Source: an uncultured Lachnospiraceae bacterium (lineage in GTDB: Bacteria > Bacillota > Clostridia > Lachnospirales > Lachnospiraceae). From it: a DNA stretch of 5,186 nt. Under the pieces are notes generated by a model. It worked only from the letters and a program-made list of their open reading frames with translations, did no database searches and had not been told where the DNA came from. Both the position numbers and the translations under genes were made by a program. Below, piece after piece: positions 1 to 5,175 of the stretch (position 1 is its first letter; every line of letters starts with the position of its first letter). Where the stretch lies: the NCBI GenBank assembly GCA_902772565.1, contig CACYBJ010000292.1, positions 1-5,186 on the forward strand, given 5' to 3'.

Positions 1-1641
1 GAAGGTCTTAACGTACTCGAGTATTTCATTTCCGCACACGGCGCCCGTAAAGGTCTTTCCGATACGGCTCTTAGAACAGCCGACTCCGGTTACCTTACAA
101 GACGTCTTGTAGATGTAACTCAGGATATTATCGTTCGTGAGACAGACTGTGCTGTAGACAGAGATGAGATTCCGGGAATCGAAGTAAAGGCTTACTACGA
201 AGAAATCTACAATGATGTTAAGATCATCGAGTCACTTCAGGAAAGAATCACAGGAAGAACTTCCTGCGAAACTATCTATGATGACAACGGTGAGGTTATT
301 GTTAAGAAGAATCAGCTCATCACTCCAAGACGTGCCGAGAAGATTTGTGCCACAAAGGCAATCGTGGATGCCGGTCTTGACGCATCTGTTAAGATCAGAA
401 CAGCACTTTCCTGCCGTTCACACGTTGGTATCTGTGCTAAGTGCTACGGTACTAACCTTGCAACAGGTGTTCCGGTACAGGTTGGTGAAGCAGTAGGTAT
501 CATTGCTGCTCAGTCCATCGGTGAGCCGGGTACACAGCTTACCATGAGAAACTTCCACTCCGGTGGTATCGCTAACGCATCCGATATCACACAGGGTCTT
601 CCTCGAGTAGAAGAGCTTTTCGAAGCAAGAAAGCCTAAGGGTCTTGCTATTATCGCTGAATTCGGCGGTAAGTTCGAATACATCGACTCCAAGAAGAAGA
701 GAGAAGTTGTTATTACAAACGAAGAAACAGGCGAGTCCAAGAACTACCTGATTCCTTACGGATTCTCAGTATCTGAGCCTACAAGAACTCACATTGAGGC
801 CGGTGACAAGATCACAGAAGGTTCTATCGATCCTCACGATCTTCTCAGAATCAAGGGTCTTCGTCCTGTTCAGGATTACCTCCTTCGTGGTGTTCAGCAG
901 GTATACCGTGATTCTGCTTCCGTTGATATCTCCGATAAGCACATCGAAGTAATCGTTCGTCAGATGCTTAAGAAGATCAAGGTAGAGGAAATCGGTGATT
1001 CATCATTCCTTCCGGGATCAATGGTAGATATCCTTGACTTCGAGGATGAAAATGAAAGACTTGCTGCTGAAGGCAAGGAAGTTGCTACAGGTGAGAGAAT
1101 CATTCTTGGTATTACCAAGGCCTCTCTTGCTACCAACTCATTCCTTTCAGCTGCATCATTCCAGGAAACAACAAGAGTTCTTACAGATGCCGCTATCAAG
1201 GGCAAGGTAGATCCGCTTGTTGGTCTTAAGGAAAACGTTATCATCGGTAAGATCATTCCTGCCGGTACAGGTATGGCTGTTTACTCTGACATCAAGCTTG
1301 ACTCCGATGAAAGAGAAGCCAGAAGAAAGGCTGAACTCAAGAGACTTCGTCAGGAAGCACTCGAAGCCGAAAAGGCTAAGAGAGCCGAAGAAAAGGCTAA
1401 GCAGAAGGAAGCCGAAAGACTTAAGGCAGAAGAAGAATCCGAAGAAGATTACCTTGATGCCAGCGACTATCTCGATTCCAACGATTTCGACGATGATTCT
1501 GAATATGACAGCGACGAATTCGTATATGCAACCGAGGCAGATCTCGAAAACGACGAATTCGAGTATGCAACCGAAGACGAAGAATTCGAGTATGAAGAGG
1601 AAGATTTCGAAGAGTTCGATGATTCCGATTCGGAAGAGTAA
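1..1641 (+). CDS. rpoC: RNA polymerase beta' subunit, C-terminal part (5' end outside window)
   Basis: This is the catalytic large subunit of RNA polymerase, cut by the window start; 546 residues are visible. The frame opens in the bridge helix (EGLNVLEYFISAHGARKG, residues 1-18), so the Mg-binding NADFDGD motif lies upstream. A four-cysteine zinc site is complete: C50, C138, C145, C148. The trigger loop follows (GEPGTQLTMRNFHSGG, with M182 and the catalytic-loop histidine H186), and the conserved C-terminal core runs to about residue 435 (MAVYSDIKL). There is no large trigger-loop insertion as in enterobacteria, which fits Firmicutes. Beyond the core, about 110 residues are added: a Lys/Glu/Ala/Arg-rich segment likely to form a helix or coiled coil (about 437-480), then a strongly acidic, Tyr/Phe-bearing end (about 480-546) with short repeats. 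Codon choice looks highly expressed (many GGT, GCT, CTT). It stops at TAA just before a terminator. Identity is certain; the function of the tail is unknown. Confidence 0.98.
   Translation, partial: EGLNVLEYFISAHGARKGLSDTALRTADSGYLTRRLVDVTQDIIVRETDCAVDRDEIPGIEVKAYYEEIYNDVKIIESLQERITGRTSCETIYDDNGEVIVKKNQLITPRRAEKICATKAIVDAGLDASVKIRTALSCRSHVGICAKCYGTNLATGVPVQVGEAVGIIAAQSIGEPGTQLTMRNFHSGGIANASDITQGLPRVEELFEARKPKGLAIIAEFGGKFEYIDSKKKREVVITNEETGESKNYLIPYGFSVSEPTRTHIEAGDKITEGSIDPHDLLRIKGLRPVQDYLLRGVQQVYRDSASVDISDKHIEVIVRQMLKKIKVEEIGDSSFLPGSMVDILDFEDENERLAAEGKEVATGERIILGITKASLATNSFLSAASFQETTRVLTDAAIKGKVDPLVGLKENVIIGKIIPAGTGMAVYSDIKLDSDEREARRKAELKRLRQEALEAEKAKRAEEKAKQKEAERLKAEEESEEDYLDASDYLDSNDFDDDSEYDSDEFVYATEADLENDEFEYATEDEEFEYEEEDFEEFDDSDSEE
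1513..1593 (+). repeat. Short degenerate in-frame repeats in the acidic tail of rpoC
   Basis: The 24-base block at 1513-1536 (protein DEFVYATE) recurs at 1552-1575 (DEFEYATE) with two base differences, and a shortened third copy follows at 1579-1593 (EEFEY). The copies are in frame and each carries a GAATTC hexamer. They look like duplication by replication slippage inside an unconstrained acidic tail. The repeat is seen directly; the mechanism is inferred. Confidence 0.8.
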
Positions 1642-1654
1642 ATTTATCTTTTAT

Positions 1655-1688
1655 GCTGCTGCTCCTTAGGGAGCAGCGGCTATCTTTT
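1655..1688 (+). terminator. Intrinsic terminator after rpoC
   Basis: A stem of 11 base pairs (left arm 1655-1665, right arm 1670-1680) with one T-G wobble closes a TTAG tetraloop. The inner eight pairs, GCTGCTCC with GGAGCAGC, are perfect. It is followed by TATCTTTT, an imperfect T tract, 14 bases after the rpoC stop. The strong stem suggests termination of the rpoB-rpoC transcript, but the interrupted T tract may allow read-through into rho. Confidence 0.7.
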
Positions 1689-1697
1689 AAAACAATC

Positions 1698-1725
1698 CTT
1701 ACAGTTAAAATAACAACTACATAAT
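1698..1725 (+). promoter_or_regulatory. Possible weak sigma-A promoter for rho
   Basis: CTTACA (1698-1703, four of six matches to TTGACA) and CATAAT (1720-1725, five of six to TATAAT) are separated by 16 bases, just after the rpoC terminator. A start near 1732 would give a leader of about 90 bases before rho. The match is modest and could be chance in AT-rich DNA, so it is only a candidate. Confidence 0.3.
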
Positions 1726-1737
1726 CTTGTAAAAGAG

Positions 1738-1786
1738 CCGGCTGTCTGCCGGATGTATTTATCATGAAGACACACGGCTTTGCCGT
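1738..1786 (+). promoter_or_regulatory. Two small hairpins in the rho leader
   Basis: Hairpin one pairs CCGGC (1738-1742) with GCCGG (1748-1752) around a five-base loop. Hairpin two pairs ACGGC (1774-1778) with GCCGT (1782-1786) around TTT and lies 22 bases before the rho Shine-Dalgarno. Neither is followed by a proper T tract, so they are not convincing terminators. rho genes in other bacteria are autoregulated by premature termination in the leader; whether these stems take part is inference. Confidence 0.4.
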
Positions 1787-1823
1787 ATAAATCATATATT
1801 TTCCAAACGGAGAAAACTTTAAT

Positions 1824-3533
1824 ATGGACTATAGTAAAATGCAGCTTTCCGCATTGAAGGAAAGAGCGAAAGAGTTGGGGCTTAAAGGCGTAAGTACCTT
1901 AAAAAAACAGGAACTTGCTGATCTGCTTGCTCAGGTTGATGCCAAACTTGCCGAAAACCGTAAGAATGCCGAAGCCAAGAAGGCGGAAGACACATCTGCA
2001 GATGCAAAATCAGCAGGAGAAAAGCCTGCGGAACACGGCGCATCTGTAAGCAAGCCGGAAAATGCTCCCAGAAGAGGAAGAAAGCCTCTTAAACACGCAA
2101 GTGAGACTGCTTCCGAGGGCGTGAGTGCATCTGCCGCAGAAAAAGAAGAAAATGCCGGGGCGAATGAAAGTGCTGCCGCAGCAGAGAATAATGTGGCAGG
2201 AAACAGTGCTGCCGCAGCAGAGAATAATGCGGCAGGAAACAGTGCTGCCGCAGCAGAGAATAATGCAGCGGGAAACAGTGCTGCCGCAGCAGAGAATAAT
2301 GCATCAGGAAACAGTGCTGCCGCAGAGAATAATGTGGCTGAAAACAGCGGATCTGCTGAGAATGCCGGTGCTCCAGAAAGAAACAACGTGCCTCCTACGG
2401 GAGAAGTAAGAGAAGGTGTGCTGGAGCTGGTTCCCAATGAAGAATACGGCTTTGTAAGAAGCGGCAACTATCTCTCCGGAGACAAGGATGTTTACGTATC
2501 TCCTTCCCAGATCAACAGATTAAGACTTAAGACCGGCGACTATGTACGAGGCATATTAAGAGCCAGAACAGGCAATGAGAGAAACCAGGGATTTGCTTTT
2601 ATTGAAAGCGTAAACGGCATAGATCCTTTAAAGATAAGATACAGAAAACGTTTCGAGGATCTGACCCCTATTTTCCCTCACGAGAGAATTCATCTTGAAA
2701 CCGAAAATTCATCGCCATCCATGAGACTTGTGGATCTTATTTCACCTGTGGGCAAGGGTCAGAGAGGAATGATCGTTTCCCAGCCTAAGGCAGGTAAGAC
2801 CACACTTCTTAAACAGGTTGCCAATGCCATAAAGACCAATCATCCGGAAATCCACATAATCATACTTCTTATTGACGAACGTCCCGAAGAAGTAACGGAT
2901 ATGCGCGAATCCATTGAGGGTGATGATGTGGAAGTAATCTACTCAACCTTCGACGAACTTCCGGATAATCATAAGAAGGTGTCGGAAATGGTTCTTGAGC
3001 GTTCCAAGAGACTTGTGGAAAGCGGCAAAGATGTTGTGATCCTTCTGGACTCCATCACCAGACTGGCAAGAGCCTACAACCTTACGGTTTCCAACTCCGG
3101 AAAAACTCTTTCCGGCGGTCTTGATCCGGCAGCTCTTTACATGCCAAAGAAATTCTTCGGTGCCGCAAGATGCATGCGCGAAGGCGGAAGCCTTACGGTT
3201 CTTGCCACAGCTCTTGTGGAAACAGGATCCAGAATGGACGACGTTGTATTCGAGGAATTCAAAGGTACGGGCAACATGGAACTGGTGCTTGACCGTTCCC
3301 TTTCCGAAAGAAGAATATTCCCGGCCATCAGCCTTCCCAAGTCCGGTACAAGACGTGACGACCTTCTTCTTTCCAAGGAAGAATTCGAGGCAGCCTATCT
3401 TATGCGCCGCGCCCTTAACGGCGTAAGAAGCGATGATGCCATAGAAGTAATACTCAACTACGTTAAGAATACAAAGAATAATGCCGAACTTGTGCATTAC
3501 ATTAAAACACACGGCATATTCCCGAAGGCCTAA
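1824..3533 (+). CDS. rho: Transcription termination factor Rho with long low-complexity insertion
   Basis: Rho is a hexameric RNA-dependent ATPase that translocates along nascent RNA and stops RNA polymerase. At 569 residues it is about 150 longer than E. coli or B. subtilis Rho (roughly 420-430). Order: Rho_N helical domain (1-37, MDYSKMQLSALKERAKELGL onward); a low-complexity insertion (about 38-196) with an RRGRKPLKH basic patch at 83-91 and an Ala/Asn/Glu/Ser tandem repeat at 116-174; the cold-shock-type primary RNA-binding fold (about 198-260, EEYGFVRSGNYLSGDKDVYV); then the RecA-type ATPase. Visible motifs are Walker A PKAGKT (K322, K325, T326), catalytic-type glutamate E352 in IDERPEEV, Walker B aspartate D409 in LLDSITRLARAYN, the R loop EEFKGTGNMEL (K480), and an arginine-finger region SGTRRD (R510). 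All catalytic motifs are intact, so the enzyme should be active. The ATG is supported by GGAG at 1809-1812, 11 bases upstream. Placement after rpoC is unusual. Confidence 0.98.
   Translation: MDYSKMQLSALKERAKELGLKGVSTLKKQELADLLAQVDAKLAENRKNAEAKKAEDTSADAKSAGEKPAEHGASVSKPENAPRRGRKPLKHASETASEGVSASAAEKEENAGANESAAAAENNVAGNSAAAAENNAAGNSAAAAENNAAGNSAAAAENNASGNSAAAENNVAENSGSAENAGAPERNNVPPTGEVREGVLELVPNEEYGFVRSGNYLSGDKDVYVSPSQINRLRLKTGDYVRGILRARTGNERNQGFAFIESVNGIDPLKIRYRKRFEDLTPIFPHERIHLETENSSPSMRLVDLISPVGKGQRGMIVSQPKAGKTTLLKQVANAIKTNHPEIHIIILLIDERPEEVTDMRESIEGDDVEVIYSTFDELPDNHKKVSEMVLERSKRLVESGKDVVILLDSITRLARAYNLTVSNSGKTLSGGLDPAALYMPKKFFGAARCMREGGSLTVLATALVETGSRMDDVVFEEFKGTGNMELVLDRSLSERRIFPAISLPKSGTRRDDLLLSKEEFEAAYLMRRALNGVRSDDAIEVILNYVKNTKNNAELVHYIKTHGIFPKA
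2169..2345 (+). repeat. 36-bp in-frame tandem repeat inside rho
   Basis: Four full 36-base units start at 2169, 2205, 2241 and 2277, followed by a 33-base copy at 2313-2345 that has lost one GCA codon. Each encodes SAAAAENN(V/A)(A/S)GN; the last reads SAAAENNVAEN. Units differ at only a few bases, mostly in the codons after AAT AAT, which implies recent expansion. All lengths are multiples of three, so the frame survives copy-number change. Adjacent protein is also Ala/Glu/Asn-rich. Confidence 0.97.
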
Positions 3534-3563
3534 ACACAAATTGTCATCTGTAAAAAAAGGGTA

Positions 3564-3592
3564 TTGCATTAGAATTCGTAATGTGATACAAT
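3564..3592 (+). promoter_or_regulatory. Sigma-A promoter for rpmE
   Basis: TTGCAT (3564-3569) and TACAAT (3587-3592) are separated by exactly 17 bases, and a TG at 3584-3585 one base before the -10 gives an extended -10. Initiation would fall near 3599, leaving a leader of about 60 bases before the rpmE start. This is the best promoter in the window and lies 30 bases after rho, where I see no terminator, so rpmE may be read both from rho and from its own promoter. Confidence 0.8.
3567..3583 (+). promoter_or_regulatory. Dyad between the rpmE -35 and -10 boxes
   Basis: CATTA (3567-3571) and TAATG (3579-3583) are inverted around GAATTCG and sit within the promoter spacer, where a dimeric repressor could block polymerase. 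An outer inverted repeat TTGTCAT (3541-3547) / ATGACAA (3591-3597) brackets the whole promoter. It contains a TCGTAAT-like half site reminiscent of Zur boxes, but the half sites are not arranged like a B. subtilis Zur box. The operator role is speculative. Confidence 0.3.
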
Positions 3593-3643
3593 GACAAGGC
3601 TTGTTTGGGAGTGAACAGATAGAAATATATTTAATATAGAATC

Positions 3644-3653
3644 AGAGAGGTGA
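3644..3653 (+). promoter_or_regulatory. Ribosome binding site deciding the rpmE start
   Basis: AGAGAGGTGA ends shortly before ATG at 3659. A GTG within it (3650-3652) is in frame and would add three residues (MNK), but that start would sit inside the Shine-Dalgarno itself. ATG 3659 is therefore the start, with the GG pair eight bases upstream. Confidence 0.85.
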
Positions 3654-3658
3654 ACAAA

Positions 3659-3856
3659 ATGCAGGAAGCAATTCAGCCTAAATATTATCAGGCAAAGGTT
3701 ACATGTAACTGTGGAAATACATTCGTAACAGGCTCAACTAAGGAAGAAATCCATGTTGAAATCTGCTCAAAGTGCCATCCTTTCTACACAGGCCAGTCAA
3801 AGGCTACAAGTGTTCGTGGCGCTATTGAAAAATTCAACAAGAAATACGGTCTGTAG
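3659..3856 (+). CDS. rpmE: Ribosomal protein L31, zinc-binding (C+) type
   Basis: L31 (bL31) is a small protein of the 50S subunit that helps bridge the two ribosomal subunits. The 65-residue product is the usual length. It carries the four zinc cysteines of the C+ type (C16, C18 in TCNCGN; C36, C39 in EICSKCHPFYTG) and the characteristic end IEKFNKKYGL. In bacteria with both types, the C+ form is the zinc-replete version and acts as a zinc reserve; no C- paralogue is visible here. The gene has its own promoter and a strong terminator, so it can be a single-gene unit, though lack of a rho terminator allows co-transcription. The rho-rpmE order is common in Firmicutes. Confidence 0.98.
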   Translation: MQEAIQPKYYQAKVTCNCGNTFVTGSTKEEIHVEICSKCHPFYTGQSKATSVRGAIEKFNKKYGL

Positions 3857-3882
3857 TATTTTAAAGATTAAGTTTATCATGG

Positions 3883-3920
3883 ATAGGTTGGGACGTAGTG
3901 CGTCTCAGCCTATTTTCTTT
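3883..3920 (+). terminator. Strong intrinsic terminator after rpmE, just upstream of the DUF1385 start
   Basis: Left arm 3885-3895 (AGGTTGGGACG) pairs along all 11 positions with 3901-3911 (CGTCTCAGCCT), two pairs being G-T wobbles, around a TAGTG loop. Two further A-T pairs extend it outward to 3883 and 3913. A T-rich run ATTTTCTTT (3912-3920) follows. Only 12 bases separate the end of this run from the GGAGG of the next gene. Confidence 0.85.
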
Positions 3921-3932
3921 ACACGGAAATAT

Positions 3933-3937
3933 GGAGG
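3933..3937 (+). promoter_or_regulatory. Ribosome binding site deciding the DUF1385 start
   Basis: A full GGAGG lies five bases before ATG 3943. In-frame alternatives at GTG 3898 (inside the terminator loop) and ATG 3931 (overlapping this site) are ruled out by it, and the conserved family N-terminus begins right after 3943. Confidence 0.85.
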
Positions 3938-3942
3938 TTTTA

Positions 3943-5028
3943 ATGAGTCACAGAAATTCCGGTATCGGCGGACAGGCCGTAATGGAAGGCGTTATGATGC
4001 GTAACAAAGACAAGTACGCAGTATCCGTGCGCCTTGAGGACGGCTCCATAGTTACCGACATAAAGGAATGCAAAAGCATCACCGAAAAGCATAAGTGGAT
4101 GGGACTTCCGTTTATCAGAGGCACCGTTAACCTTATCGAGTCAACGGTAATAGGCATGAATGCCATGACCTACTCGGCCAACTTCTTTGAAACAGAGGAA
4201 GAAAGAATAGAAAGAGCCGAAAAAGAAGCGAAGAAGGCTGCGAAGAAAGCGGCCAAACGCGGAGAGGCAGATGCATCTTCCGAAAAGGCGGAAAACGAAA
4301 AGCCGGAAGAAAAGGGCTTTATGACCGGCCCGGTTCTAGCCGTAACCCTGCTTCTTTCCTTCGGTCTTGCCATGGTCTTCTTTATGCTGATCCCTCAGGT
4401 TATTTCGGAACTGGTGTGCAAGATCTTCGATGCACCTCAGGGCGGTCTGCTGGGTGACATAGTGGAAGGCGTAATGCGTCTGGTGATCTTCATAGTATAC
4501 GTAAAACTCATATCCCTTATGAATGATATAAAGCGCACCTTTATGTATCACGGCGCAGAGCACAAGTCCATCAACTGTCTTGAAGAAGGACTTCCGCTCA
4601 CTGTTGAAAACGTAAAGAAGAGCAGCAAGTTCCATAAGAGATGCGGAACCAGTTTCCTGATCTATGTAATGATCATTGCCATCATCGTGCTGATATTCGT
4701 TCCCGATGTAACGGCATTTAATCCTTTCGTTAATTTCCTGCTTCGTTTTCTTATGAGACTTGCGATACTTCCGGTTATTGCAGGTATCTCCTACGAAGTT
4801 TTGAAGTTCTCCGGCACCCACGAGAATTCGTGCACCAGAGTGCTTTCGAAGCCGGGATTCTGGATGCAGTCCCTTACCGTTAAGGAGCCTACCGATGACA
4901 TGATAGAAGTAGGCATTAAATCCGTTGAAGCGGTATTTGACTGGAAGGCATTTCTTAAAGAAAAGTTCCCGGGAGTTCAGATCCCCGAGGCCGAAACCCC
5001 GGAAAGTGAAAGTTCCGAAGAGTCGTAG
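3943..5028 (+). CDS. DUF1385 family (YqhQ-like) multi-pass membrane protein
   Basis: A 361-residue member of the DUF1385/YqhQ family, whose biochemical role is not established; it has been described as a predicted metal-dependent enzyme. The N-terminus has the family signature SGIGGQAVMEGVMMR (6-20). Four hydrophobic segments are visible at about 131-150, 173-193, 238-254 and 265-285. Between the second and third lies the most conserved part, YHGAEHKSINC (202-212) and HKRCGTSF (231-238); H203, E206, H207, H231 and C234 are plausible metal ligands or catalytic residues. A charged Lys/Ala/Glu stretch (83-126) precedes the first helix and resembles a flexible linker or coiled coil; the C-terminal tail (about 345-361) is acidic and Ser/Glu-rich. 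Family members often sit with rho, rpmE, prmC and prfA. Expression probably depends on read-through of the terminator in front, as I see no good promoter. Family call is secure, function unknown. Confidence 0.93.
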   Translation: MSHRNSGIGGQAVMEGVMMRNKDKYAVSVRLEDGSIVTDIKECKSITEKHKWMGLPFIRGTVNLIESTVIGMNAMTYSANFFETEEERIERAEKEAKKAAKKAAKRGEADASSEKAENEKPEEKGFMTGPVLAVTLLLSFGLAMVFFMLIPQVISELVCKIFDAPQGGLLGDIVEGVMRLVIFIVYVKLISLMNDIKRTFMYHGAEHKSINCLEEGLPLTVENVKKSSKFHKRCGTSFLIYVMIIAIIVLIFVPDVTAFNPFVNFLLRFLMRLAILPVIAGISYEVLKFSGTHENSCTRVLSKPGFWMQSLTVKEPTDDMIEVGIKSVEAVFDWKAFLKEKFPGVQIPEAETPESESSEES

Positions 5029-5058
5029 GTTCTTCAAAAAATCCGTTAGGATCGGAAA

Positions 5059-5139
5059 ATGTGGAAATCTGGCGGGCGTATAGGTTCGCCGGATGAATAT
5101 TTAACTCAGTCGGAGAAATCCCCCACCTCTAAGCATTAG
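5059..5139 (+). CDS. Possible 26-residue small ORF after the DUF1385 gene
   Basis: ATG 5059 has AGGA (5048-5051) seven bases upstream and reads 26 codons (MWKSGGRIGSPDEYLTQSEK then SPTSKH) to TAG at 5137-5139. It spans both hairpins of this spacer, and its end runs through the left arm of the GC-rich hairpin. I do not recognise it. It could be chance, a transposon-end leftover or a leader peptide for the ORF that follows. In length and position it does not match prmC, the usual neighbour. Confidence 0.2.
   Translation: MWKSGGRIGSPDEYLTQSEKSPTSKH
5067..5094 (+). other. Hairpin in the spacer after the DUF1385 gene
   Basis: ATCTGGCG (5067-5074) pairs with CGCCGGAT (5087-5094) over eight positions with one wobble, around a 12-base loop. 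A second GGCG at 5075-5078 can pair with the same CGCC in another register. No T tract follows, so it is not a clear terminator. It may be part of the transposon-like end described next. Confidence 0.45.
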
Positions 5140-5175
5140 CGTAGGTGGGGGTTATGACAAACTATACTCAGTCGG
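5104..5175 (+). repeat. 10-bp direct repeat ACTCAGTCGG flanking a hairpin
   Basis: ACTCAGTCGG occurs at 5104-5113 and again at 5166-5175, six bases before and 14 bases after the GC-rich hairpin at 5120-5151. A perfect 10-base repeat this close to an inverted repeat is unlikely to be chance. It could be internal structure of a mobile-element end or a duplicated target. Confidence 0.7.
5120..5151 (+). mobile_element. GC-rich hairpin resembling an IS200/IS605-type element end
   Basis: CCCCCACCT (5120-5128) and AGGTGGGGG (5143-5151) form a perfect nine-pair stem; inside, GC/GC at 5133-5134 and 5139-5140 can close an ATTA loop. No T tract follows on either strand, so this is not a normal terminator. 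Elements of the IS200/IS605 family have subterminal hairpins recognised as single-stranded DNA, and this stem directly precedes a tnpB-like start. From memory, such pyrimidine-rich stems are common at these ends in Clostridia, but I could not check a database. Confidence 0.45.

Noticed and set aside
2089..2467. Long open frames on both strands over the rho repeat
   Set aside because: They are by-products of the 36-bp, multiple-of-three repeat, which keeps all six frames open. They lack ribosome binding sites and the rho frame explains the region.
3541..3560. Terminator after rho
   Set aside because: The A-rich run has no GC-rich stem before it; the only nearby inverted repeat spans the rpmE promoter with a long loop.
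2943..3569. 208-codon frame on the minus strand opposite rho
   Set aside because: It lies opposite conserved ATPase codons, shows no recognisable domain and results from codon bias in rho.
3875..3880. TATCAT as a -10 box for the DUF1385 gene
   Set aside because: No acceptable -35 lies 16-18 bases upstream, and any transcript would meet the terminator at once.
4336..5037. 233-codon frame on the minus strand opposite the DUF1385 gene
   Set aside because: The composition is unusual (many His and Tyr) and mirrors the codons of the real membrane protein; no start signal supports it.
5041..5052. ATCC-GTTA-GGAT hairpin with a T run on the minus strand
   Set aside because: A four-pair stem is too weak to call a terminator for a leftward gene, and no leftward gene is seen.
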